12,868 bases of DNA, taken from the NCBI GenBank assembly GCA_045636545.1, contig JAZTXR010000018.1, forward strand, positions 1 through 12,868, written 5' to 3'. How positions within the stretch are numbered: position 1 is the stretch's first letter; each line of letters begins with the position of its first letter. The DNA is from HGM04593 sp045636545. GTDB lineage: Bacteria > Bacteroidota > Bacteroidia > Bacteroidales > Bacteroidaceae. Positions 1-6,292 of the stretch are shown here, one piece after another. The notes under the pieces were generated by a model. That model saw only the letters and a program-made list of their open reading frames with translations. It was not told the origin of the DNA and did no database searches. A program made the position numbers and the translations under genes.

Positions 1-1215
1 CTCATCGGTCGTTCCACGGAAATAACCTACATTCTCTCCCTCTGCTCCCCTTATGTAAGCAATGCAGACACTCTCGTTGTTGCCGGTGCTCCCATCCATG
101 TAACATAAATGGGCATACATCCATTCCTTGCCGGCCGGCAGTTTAAGAGAAGTCACTTTACTGTTTTTTTCTACACCGGAAATTGTGTCATTAGCGGCAA
201 TTTCATTAACTTTGCCGTCAGGTCCGGCATTTGCCTTCTCTGCTGTCGAGAACGAGCAGGCTGCGATTGCTGCAACCGGGAGTATGTACAAAGCCTTTGC
301 ACGACTCCACTTCTTTGATTTTTCTTTACACATCATAGTGATACGTTTTTTAGTTAAACTGTGATTAAAGCTGTTGGCAATAGAGTAGAGCCTTGCGCCA
401 ACGGCTTTTTTTATTATAAGTAATTGATATTGCTTTGCATTCACGCCCGAATTGATTACGGCCTCATCGGCCTCGAACTCATGTATATCCTTAAGAGTAT
501 TCTTCATTATCCACGCAAGCGGATTGAACCATTGCAGAATTATCACAGCATCGGCAAGCATAATATCCCATGAGTGCCCAGCCCTGACGTGCGCCGCCTC
601 GTGGGTGAGTATCTCACGCGCCCCCTCGGCCATATCATTGTCCGACACCACTACCCAGCCGAACCAACTGAAAGGTTTCTCCTCGCCGCTGTGCAAGCGC
701 AGCTTTACGCCATTCAGGCCGTACTGTTCGGCTGCAGCCTTTCTGCTGCGCATAATAAGGCGTGACAACTGTACATACATAACCAACTGCCTTATTACAA
801 GCAACAGCGCACCCAAGCCATATATGGCCAGCACAACAATCTGCCATAGTGGCGCTGTACTACTCTTTTCCTCAATGTATACAGGGGCAACATCAGCCAC
901 TGCAACAGCATCAAACGCCACTACTGACGGCAGCGTTGTCATCACCCGCTCTTCGTCAACCAAAAGAACATCGGCAACCGGCAATGCCTCATCTGCTTTT
1001 GCAAAGCCGTTTTCAATGGAATCGAATACACCCTGCAATGGAGTGCTCACACCTACATTGGCAAAAGGCAAAGCCAGTGACACCACCACGATAAGCAGCA
1101 AAAGATAACGGTTGAGCCTATGGAAGGTCTCACGGCTCATAAAAAGCATAAATAGCGAAACCAGCATCGCCAACAGAAGCGAAGACTTGATTATGTAAAC
1201 AATGAAAGCGCCCAT
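1..1215 (-). CDS. blaR1: BlaR1-like M56 family sensor metallopeptidase, 3' end cut by window edge
   Basis: Reading the minus strand from ATG at 1215 gives 405 open codons with no stop before the left edge, so the C-terminus is missing. Hydrophobic segments lie at about residues 4-23, 33-51, 123-146 and 308-324. The zinc protease motif HEAAH is at residues 205-209, and HEFEADEAV at 245-253 supplies the probable third zinc-ligand glutamate. This is the M56/BlaR1 architecture: a membrane protease that cleaves its partner repressor after an outside signal. The gene starts 8 bp after the blaI stop, so the two are co-transcribed. After the last membrane segment there are about 80 visible residues with two cysteines and a GENVGYFRGTTDE stretch. 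I do not recognise this part, and it shows no penicillin-binding SxxK motif so far. No beta-lactamase gene is in the window, so the regulated target is unknown. Confidence 0.88.
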   Translation of the reverse strand, partial: MGAFIVYIIKSSLLLAMLVSLFMLFMSRETFHRLNRYLLLLIVVVSLALPFANVGVSTPLQGVFDSIENGFAKADEALPVADVLLVDEERVMTTLPSVVAFDAVAVADVAPVYIEEKSSTAPLWQIVVLAIYGLGALLLVIRQLVMYVQLSRLIMRSRKAAAEQYGLNGVKLRLHSGEEKPFSWFGWVVVSDNDMAEGAREILTHEAAHVRAGHSWDIMLADAVIILQWFNPLAWIMKNTLKDIHEFEADEAVINSGVNAKQYQLLIIKKAVGARLYSIANSFNHSLTKKRITMMCKEKSKKWSRAKALYILPVAAIAACSFSTAEKANAGPDGKVNEIAANDTISGVEKNSKVTSLKLPAGKEWMYAHLCYMDGSTGNNESVCIAYIRGAEGENVGYFRGTTDE

Positions 1216-1223
1216 AGCTATTG

Positions 1224-1583
1224 TTATTTTTGTTTTTCAACAAGGCCTATAAGTTCCCTCAGTTCATCGAGCGAAATTTTCTCCTCCTTTACGAGCGACG
1301 ACACAGCATTGAGATACGAGCTGCCAAAGTAACGGCTTACCACACTACCCAACGACAGCTTGCCATATTCTGCCTCACTAATGACGGCATAGTAGCGATG
1401 GGTGTTGCCGAAAGCCTCATGAGCCACATACCCTTTCGTCTCCAGCCCACGCACAATTGTAGAAATTGTGTTGAAGTGCGGCTTGGGTTCATCGAGCAGG
1501 TCGATTATCTCTTTTACAAACAACGCACCTTTCTCCCAGAAGAGTTTCATCAGTTCTTCTTCTCTCTTTGTCAAGTTCTTCAT
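1224..1583 (-). CDS. blaI: BlaI/MecI family transcriptional repressor
   Basis: This is a 119-residue protein of normal size for the family. It opens with MKNLTKREEELMKLFWEKG, the typical first helix of BlaI/MecI winged-helix repressors. A recognition-helix region follows at about residues 36-50 (HFNTISTIVRGLETKGYV), then the wing (THRYYAVISEAEY) and a C-terminal dimerisation part (about 80-119). Such repressors bind palindromic operators as dimers and are cleaved after activation of the BlaR1-type protease encoded 8 bp downstream. Start at ATG 1583; no clear Shine-Dalgarno is seen, as is usual in Bacteroidota. Palindromes upstream suggest autoregulation. The regulated function, beta-lactam response or something else, cannot be told from this window. 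Confidence 0.92.
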   Translation of the reverse strand: MKNLTKREEELMKLFWEKGALFVKEIIDLLDEPKPHFNTISTIVRGLETKGYVAHEAFGNTHRYYAVISEAEYGKLSLGSVVSRYFGSSYLNAVSSLVKEEKISLDELRELIGLVEKQK

Positions 1584-1604
1584 GATATTGAGTTTTTATG
1601 GTTT

Positions 1605-1620
1605 CAAACTAATAAGTTTG
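1605..1620. promoter_or_regulatory. candidate BlaI operator near blaI start
   Basis: Perfect palindrome CAAACT-aata-AGTTTG, 22 bp upstream of the blaI ATG. On the minus strand it includes TTAGTTTG, close to the Bacteroidota -7 consensus TAnnTTTG. A repressor bound here could block the blaI-blaR1 promoter or early transcript. Assignment to BlaI is inference from position and dyad symmetry. Confidence 0.5.
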
Positions 1621-1662
1621 GGTAATAATTTTAATATTACAATCGGCATGTTACAGTTATTT

Positions 1663-1739
1663 CTCATCCCGACAGAGCGTAGCGACGAGGGATCTCATAT
1701 ACTCGCAAAATAGAGATACTTCACTGCGTTCAGTATGAC
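1663..1739 (-). repeat. interspersed intergenic repeat, copy A (compact form)
   Basis: On the minus strand, 1696-1663 reads GAGATCCCTCGTCGCT, then ACG, then CTCTGTCGGGATGAG, an imperfect palindrome. It is preceded by GTCATACTGAACGCAG (1739-1724), another phrase common in intergenic repeats of Bacteroidota. The outer arms recur at 6047-6062 and 6140-6153, where they are interrupted. No coding potential is seen. Confidence 0.7.
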
Positions 1740-1804
1740 AAGATACACAAAGTACTCCAACTATAATATAGTTACTTTTATGGTTTCAAACTAAAATATT
1801 TGTT

Positions 1805-1877
1805 GGCGTAAACTATTTTCTTTAGTTCACGCCACAAAGAACTACATTTTTTAGTTAGCAAACTAATTTTTATAGTT
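1805..1877. promoter_or_regulatory. cluster of operator-like palindromes (AACTA/TAGTT half-sites)
   Basis: Three overlapping or adjacent dyads are visible. At 1805-1833, GGCGTAAACTA faces TAGTTCACGCC around 7 bases (10 of 11 pairs match). At 1851-1866, TTAGTT-agca-AACTAA is perfect. At 1861-1877, AACTA and TAGTT are again 7 bases apart. The shared half-site and repeated 7-base spacing suggest dimer binding, most simply by BlaI. On the minus strand TTTG and TAGTTTAC, 19 bp apart, overlap the first dyad and could be a weak promoter for blaI-blaR1. Confidence 0.5.
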
Positions 1878-1994
1878 AAAAAAGGTTAACAGTAATAAAA
1901 ACAGTAATTATCCCATATATAAAGTTAATTTTCCATTTTAGCAGCAGTTGTCTGTTATCTCACAAAAAACAACCGCAAAATTGAATTTTATGCG

Positions 1995-2002
1995 TACTTT
2001 TG
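1995..2002 (+). promoter_or_regulatory. candidate -7 promoter element for the glycosyltransferase gene
   Basis: TACTTTTG matches the Bacteroidota -7 consensus TAnnTTTG. It sits about 100 bp upstream of the glycosyltransferase ATG. No TTTG is found at the expected -33 spacing, so the assignment is tentative. The stretch 1878-1994 is AT-rich with nothing else I can identify. Confidence 0.5.
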
Positions 2003-2102
2003 CAGTTCGACAACGTTCCATAGTAGTTTTAAATATAAACAGGATAGGCCATGACAATGGTAATCCCGTTAAAAACCACACAAATTGTATAAAGAACAGA
2101 CA

Positions 2103-3245
2103 ATGAAAGTATTGATTGTATGCAATAACGCCTTTATGCGTGGTAATGGTGTATGCACAGCGGTGCTGTCACTCGTTGAAAGGCTGAAAGCAAGGGGAAT
2201 TGAAGCAAGGCTGATGGCCTGCGAAAATCCCGATACGGAGGGGAGACAACCCGAATACCCGCTGAAGCACTTTAAATTTCCATTTTTTGAGCCTATAATA
2301 TATTCCAACGGATTCAGATATGCATCGTATGACAAAAAGATTGCCAAAACAGCAATTGAGTGGGCCGATGCAGTACATCTGTGCGAGGGTTTCCCTTTGG
2401 AGGCAAAGGTAGCCCGCCTTGCCAAGAGGATGGGCAAGCCTTGCGTTGGAACATACCACATTTTCACAGAGAACATCATGGCAAACCTTGGCATGCGCAA
2501 GGCCAGGTTACTGAACTATCTTGTGACACTATGGTGGAGAAAATCGGTATACGACCATTGCGCCTATGTACACTGCCCCACCGATACCGTGAAGCGACAT
2601 CTTGTTTCAAACGGTTTCCAATCACCAATGCGTGTCATTTCAAATGGAATTGAAATACCTGCAAACATTGAGCCGGCACTGGTAGAGCCAAAGGAACAGA
2701 TAATCATACTTTGCACAGGAAGGCTCTCACACGAGAAATCACAGGACACGCTACTGAAAGCCATGAGATTTTCAAAATATTCCGGAAGGATTGAGCTACA
2801 TTTCGCAGGCAAAGGGCCATATATGAAAAAGTATATGAAACAGGCCGACAGGTTGGTAAAGGAGGGAGTGCTAAAACACCACCCCCGGTTTGCGTTCTAT
2901 AGCCGCGAGGAGCTGAAGGAGATTATCAGACAGGCATACCTGTATATACATTGCGCATGGGTTGAAGTAGAAGGACTATCATGTGTAGAGTCCATTATGG
3001 AAGGCGCTGTTCCTGTAATTGCAAAAGGAGAGTTCACGGCAACGCACCAGTTTGCACTGGACGAGCGAAGCCTGTTCACAGAATCGGACTCACGCATGCT
3101 TGCCGAAAAGATAGATTGGTGGATTGAGCACCCTACCGAGAGAAACAGGATGGCTGCCAAGTATGCAGAATCCGTTCAAAAGTACAGTGCAGAGGATTCT
3201 ACCGACAAGATTATACAAATGTACAAAGACGCCATAAAGACATGA
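2103..3245 (+). CDS. GT4-type (GT-B fold) glycosyltransferase
   Basis: The 380-residue protein begins MKVLIVCNNAFMRGNGVCTA, the N-terminal nucleotide-fold strand and glycine loop of GT-B enzymes. The C-terminal half has the sugar-nucleotide binding features: IIILCTGRLSHEKSQ, HFAGKGPYMKKY, and the E-x7-E type motif in WVEVEGLSCVESIMEG. Family-4 retaining transferases move a sugar from a UDP- or GDP-sugar to a lipid or glycan acceptor at the inner membrane face. The pattern resembles diacylglycerol or ceramide glucosyl/galactosyl transferases, but the acceptor cannot be settled by eye. ATG 2103 is preferred over TTG 2085 because the conserved MKVLIVCNN begins there. The last bases (ATGA) overlap the start of the esterase gene, so the two are translationally coupled. 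Confidence 0.88.
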   Translation: MKVLIVCNNAFMRGNGVCTAVLSLVERLKARGIEARLMACENPDTEGRQPEYPLKHFKFPFFEPIIYSNGFRYASYDKKIAKTAIEWADAVHLCEGFPLEAKVARLAKRMGKPCVGTYHIFTENIMANLGMRKARLLNYLVTLWWRKSVYDHCAYVHCPTDTVKRHLVSNGFQSPMRVISNGIEIPANIEPALVEPKEQIIILCTGRLSHEKSQDTLLKAMRFSKYSGRIELHFAGKGPYMKKYMKQADRLVKEGVLKHHPRFAFYSREELKEIIRQAYLYIHCAWVEVEGLSCVESIMEGAVPVIAKGEFTATHQFALDERSLFTESDSRMLAEKIDWWIEHPTERNRMAAKYAESVQKYSAEDSTDKIIQMYKDAIKT

Positions 3246-4120
3246 AGCCCTTACGATTAATATACCTGTCGATTGCGATTCTGCTCCTTGGCGCGTGCTC
3301 CACGTCAAGAAGAGCTGTAGTCGTCGACTACCCCAAGATAGACAGCAGCTACTCCCACCAAGGCATCCTGGAGGAGTGCATATATGAATGTTCGGTTGAG
3401 GGGCCAAAGGAAAGAAGGATGTTCATATATCTTCCACAGGAGTACTACCGCAGCGCAAAGCGCTACCCTGTCTTTTACCTGTTGCACGGAGCACGTGGCA
3501 ACGAGACATCCTGGATAAGCAAAGGAGAGCTGCTGCAGAATATCGACAGCCTTACAGCAGACGGAGCAATGAAGGAGTGTATCGTCGTACTGCCCAACAC
3601 CAACCAACACAACGACGACAAGGACTATGGGAAATCGCGCATCAAAGGTGCTGTTGAATCATTCTTTGAGAATGACGGACGGGTTGAATACTCCTTTGTC
3701 AATGACGTTGTGAAAAAGATAGACAGCACATACAGAACTATCCCCGAAAAGAGTTCAAGAGCCATTGGCGGGCTTTCCATTGGGGCATTGCAGTCATTGC
3801 ACATCAGCGCCAACCACCCCGACACATTCGGGTACATAGGTCTCTTTTCGCCCATGGTACACCCGTTCATCAGGCACAGCGAACACTCGTCATTCTTCAA
3901 GCAATTGAAAAAGAAACAGAAGATACAGTTTGCAACGCCACCGGCGCTCTATTGGATAATGATTGGCAAGACCGACTTTTTCTACCCAAGAATAAAGTGG
4001 TACCAAAAGCACCTTGAACGCAAAGGCTACAAGCACGAATATCATGCCTCACCTGGCGGCCACCAATGGTACAACTGGGAGGAGTACTGCATAATGTTCA
4101 TGAAAAGATTGTGGAAATAG
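3242..4120 (+). CDS. lipoprotein esterase of the alpha/beta hydrolase (esterase D-like) family
   Basis: 292 residues. The N-terminus has a lipoprotein signal with lipobox LGAC (Cys19), so the enzyme should be exported and lipid-anchored. The fold shows an oxyanion-hole stretch FYLLHGARGNETSW, the nucleophile elbow GGLSIG with Ser179, a probable acid Asp245 (IGKTDFF) and His274 in SPGGHQWYNWEEY. This is the esterase family (PF00756-like) that includes feruloyl and acetyl esterases, S-formylglutathione hydrolase and enterochelin esterase. The substrate is unknown. The 4-bp overlap with the glycosyltransferase suggests a shared pathway, for example processing of a glycolipid or surface glycan; this is inference. 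A perfect stem-loop follows 47 bp after the stop. Confidence 0.85.
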   Translation: MKPLRLIYLSIAILLLGACSTSRRAVVVDYPKIDSSYSHQGILEECIYECSVEGPKERRMFIYLPQEYYRSAKRYPVFYLLHGARGNETSWISKGELLQNIDSLTADGAMKECIVVLPNTNQHNDDKDYGKSRIKGAVESFFENDGRVEYSFVNDVVKKIDSTYRTIPEKSSRAIGGLSIGALQSLHISANHPDTFGYIGLFSPMVHPFIRHSEHSSFFKQLKKKQKIQFATPPALYWIMIGKTDFFYPRIKWYQKHLERKGYKHEYHASPGGHQWYNWEEYCIMFMKRLWK

Positions 4121-4167
4121 ACAGCCACAAGCACCATAAAGGGATTTGCCACATTTATTACAATAAC

Positions 4168-4198
4168 AGAACGGGGTTTGCGTTGCAAACCCCGTTCT
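4168..4198. terminator. bidirectional terminator between convergent genes
   Basis: AGAACGGGGTTTGC pairs perfectly with GCAAACCCCGTTCT across a 3-base loop (14 bp stem). It lies midway between the esterase stop and the pyrG stop and is flanked by T/A-rich DNA on both sides, so it can serve both transcripts. Confidence 0.85.
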
Positions 4199-4223
4199 TG
4201 TCATTTATATAAAAATATTTATC

Positions 4224-5828
4224 TTATCCTTTGCGGGCTACCACATTCTTCACAAAATCCATCACAACGGGCGATGGGTGAAGAACTGTACTTGAGTACT
4301 GTGGCTCATAGATAACACCCATGTACCAGTCGCAAGCCGGGAACTCAACAATGTCGACCAAGCCGCTGTCGGGGTGAACACCTGTGCAAGCCAAGCCGGC
4401 ACCGACAAGAGCATCGCGATACTCTGTGTTCAGCTCAAAACGGTGATAGTGGCGCTCAACAATCTTCTCCTCGCCATAGATTGCGTATGCCTTGCTATCC
4501 TTTGCAATGACAGTGTCGTAACCGCCACGGCGCATTACGCCGAATGGATTGCCAACGCTCTTCAAATCCTCCATTACATCAACGATGCGGTGTGTTGTAG
4601 CCTCGTTCATCTCGTAGCTGTTGGCATCGGCATAACCAAGGATGTTACGTGCAACCTCAATAGCCATGACCTGCATACCAAGACCGATACCAAGTGTCAC
4701 AAGGTTGTTCTCGCGGCAGTACTTTGCAGCAATGACCTTACCCTCGAAACCGCGTGGACCAACACCCGGACAGATGATGTAACCGTCCATGCCCTTGAGT
4801 GCCTGTGCCACGTTCTCCTCTGTTATCTTCTCGCTGTTGATGAAGTGAGGTTTTATCTTGCAATCGTTGTATGTACCGCACTGTGAAAGGCTCTCGTGAA
4901 TACTCTTGTACGCATCCTGCAAATCATATTTACCAACAAGACCGATGTTGATGACCTTCTTTGCGTTGTTGCGGCGCTCAACGAATGTGCGCCAAGGCTT
5001 CATCTCGGGAGTCTCGCCAACCTCCTCGCCTGTAAGGCGCAGAATGGCAGCATCCAAGCCCTGCTCCTGCATCTTGATGGGCACCTCGTAGATTGAAGGT
5101 ACATCAAGGCTCTGTACGACACAGTCGGGCATAACGTTACAGAAACTTGCAACCTTCTTGCAAAGACCTGTGCTCAACTTGTGCTCGGCACGCAGTACAA
5201 GGCAGTCGGGCTGGATACCAAGACTCTGCAACTGCTTCACCGAGTGCTGTGTAGGTTTTGTTTTCAGCTCACCTGCAGCAGAAAGATAGGGAACGTATGT
5301 CAAGTGAACGCACACCGCGCGACGACCAAGCTCCCACTTCAACTGACGGATAGCCTCAAGGAACGGCAAACCCTCGATGTCACCCACAGTGCCGCCAATC
5401 TCGGTAATCACAAAGTCGAACTTCTCCTTTGTGCTGCCACGCTTCATCTTGCGCTTGATTTCGTCTGTGATGTGAGGAATAACCTGTACGGTCTTGCCAA
5501 GGTACTCGCCACGGCGCTCCTTTTCAATGACCTCGCTGTAGATGCGACCTGTTGTGAAGGTGTTCCAACGTGTAGTCTTGATATCGGTAAAACGCTCATA
5601 GTGACCAAGGTCGAGGTCGGCCTCGTGACCATCGATAGTAATATAGCACTCACCGTGCTCCTGTGGGTTAAGTGTACCCGGAGAGACGTTGATGTATGGG
5701 TCGAATTTCTGGATTGTAACCTTGTATCCTCTCGCTTGAAGCAACTTTCCGATAGATGCCGAGATGATACCCTTACCAAGTGACGATGCAACACCGCCGG
5801 TAACGAAGATGAATTTTGTTTCAGCCAT
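4224..5828 (-). CDS. pyrG: CTP synthase with a degenerate glutaminase (GATase) domain
   Basis: 534 residues, the usual length. The family normally makes CTP from UTP and ATP with ammonia released from glutamine. The N-terminal synthetase domain (about 1-270) is well kept: VTGGVASSLGKGI (Lys19), HEADLDLGHYERF, EIGGTVGDIEGLPFLEAIRQ, and the UTP-site KTKPTQHSVKQL. The C-terminal class I glutaminase domain starts near residue 291 (IGLVGKY). There the nucleophile motif GICLGMQ reads GIGLGMQ (Gly382, GGT at 4685-4683), and the family's H-P-E near the C-terminus reads Glu508-Pro-Gln510 (IYEPQYSS). The catalytic Cys, His and Glu are therefore all absent, while the domain is full length and in frame. 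Glutamine hydrolysis is predicted to be lost; the protein may use free NH3, or be a paralogue beside a normal enzyme elsewhere. Convergent with the esterase gene; own promoter. Confidence 0.95.
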   Translation of the reverse strand: MAETKFIFVTGGVASSLGKGIISASIGKLLQARGYKVTIQKFDPYINVSPGTLNPQEHGECYITIDGHEADLDLGHYERFTDIKTTRWNTFTTGRIYSEVIEKERRGEYLGKTVQVIPHITDEIKRKMKRGSTKEKFDFVITEIGGTVGDIEGLPFLEAIRQLKWELGRRAVCVHLTYVPYLSAAGELKTKPTQHSVKQLQSLGIQPDCLVLRAEHKLSTGLCKKVASFCNVMPDCVVQSLDVPSIYEVPIKMQEQGLDAAILRLTGEEVGETPEMKPWRTFVERRNNAKKVINIGLVGKYDLQDAYKSIHESLSQCGTYNDCKIKPHFINSEKITEENVAQALKGMDGYIICPGVGPRGFEGKVIAAKYCRENNLVTLGIGLGMQVMAIEVARNILGYADANSYEMNEATTHRIVDVMEDLKSVGNPFGVMRRGGYDTVIAKDSKAYAIYGEEKIVERHYHRFELNTEYRDALVGAGLACTGVHPDSGLVDIVEFPACDWYMGVIYEPQYSSTVLHPSPVVMDFVKNVVARKG

Positions 5829-5860
5829 ATTTTATCAAGTTTTTTATTTCAATCAAACAA

Positions 5861-5885
5861 TGTCCAAAACATTCATCTTTGGACA
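5861..5885 (-). promoter_or_regulatory. hairpin at the start of the pyrG leader
   Basis: TGTCCAAA and TTTGGACA form a perfect 8-bp inverted repeat around 9 bases. Given the promoter just upstream, transcription should start at or next to this stem, placing it at the 5' end of the pyrG mRNA. It could stabilise the message or be a control element. No U-run follows, so it is not a standard terminator. Confidence 0.5.
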
Positions 5886-5887
5886 CG

Positions 5888-5918
5888 CAAAGTTAATGCA
5901 AAGTAAACTTACATCAAA
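5888..5918 (-). promoter_or_regulatory. pyrG promoter (Bacteroidota -33/-7)
   Basis: On the minus strand TTTG (5918-5915) and TAACTTTG (5895-5888) are separated by exactly 19 bp, a full match to the Bacteroidota consensus. A second TTTACTTTG lies between them. The pyrG ATG is 60 bp downstream of the -7 element. Confidence 0.8.
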
Positions 5919-6046
5919 AAAAAGCGTCGTTTTTTTATGAACAATAAGAAAAATTAAAGCGATAATATAGCATTTGACCCATTTTTAGAAAACACCGTGT
6001 TGCTGTCATGTCGACTGTAGTGGAGACATCCCGTATATCGTTTTTA

Positions 6047-6153
6047 GAGATCCCTCGTCGCTTTACTTTTAGTGAAGTTGCTCACGCTCGGCATAATTCA
6101 AGTAAACTTGATTCTGCACTCACTTACTCGCAACATTGTCTCTGTCGGGATGA
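6047..6153 (+). repeat. interspersed repeat, copy B, interrupted by about 77 bp
   Basis: GAGATCCCTCGTCGCT (6047-6062) and CTCTGTCGGGATGA (6140-6153) are the same two arms that lie 3 bases apart in copy A (1663-1696, other strand). Here 77 bp separate them, and that insert holds the first copy of the 48-bp repeat at 6085-6132. This reads as one repeat family inserted into another. No gene is visible from 5919 to 6271. Confidence 0.65.
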
Positions 6154-6267
6154 CATCGCTGGGTCAATAGCTATATTATTACCCAAATTAAAAGGCAACC
6201 TGCAAGTAAGCCTGCGTTGCGTTCGGCATAGTAAAAGTAAATTTTCCTCTGCGCTCGCTTACTCGCA
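6085..6267 (+). repeat. two diverged 48-bp direct repeats
   Basis: 6085-6132 and 6220-6267 align without gaps, 38 of 48 bases identical by my count. Both begin CGyTCGGCATA, share AAGTAAA in the middle and end CTTACTCGCA. The spacing is 135 bp. They lie in gene-free DNA between pyrG and maf. Confidence 0.7.
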
Positions 6268-6292
6268 CCTTTCACCTTTCACCTTTCACCTT
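6266..6292 (+). repeat. CACCTTT heptamer tandem repeat at the maf stop
   Basis: Nearly four copies of CACCTTT (27 bp). The maf stop codon (6272-6274, minus strand) lies inside the array, so the last maf codons are made of repeat sequence. A related GGTGAAA/CTGAAAA run occurs at 6881-6906 on the other side of maf. Confidence 0.8.

Larger units (their letters stand above)
1594..1794. repeat. exact 19-bp direct repeat flanking about 163 bp
   Basis: TTTTATGGTTTCAAACTAA occurs identically at 1594-1612 and 1776-1794. The segment between carries the interspersed repeat at 1663-1739. The repeated unit contains half of the candidate BlaI operator at 1605-1620, so this may be a duplicated control element or the footprint of an insertion that duplicated its target. 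Confidence 0.8.

Noticed and set aside
345..360. TTAGTTAAACT operator-like site inside the BlaR1 gene
   Set aside because: It codes for normal residues between two parts of the protein and lies far from any promoter; likely chance.
452..1108. 218-codon open frame on the plus strand
   Set aside because: It lies antisense to the BlaR1-like gene, whose minus-strand reading has the HEAAH motif and membrane segments. The plus-strand product is Ser/Thr-rich with no recognisable motif.
5181..5783. 200-codon open frame on the plus strand opposite pyrG
   Set aside because: Antisense shadow of the CTP synthase synthetase domain, which is clearly the coding strand.
4224..5828. pyrG as a decaying pseudogene
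   Set aside because: The frame is intact over 534 codons, promoter and terminator are present, and the synthetase motifs are unchanged; loss is confined to glutaminase residues.
6047..6292. CRISPR array
   Set aside because: Only two diverged 48-bp repeats 135 bp apart, no regular spacers and no cas genes.
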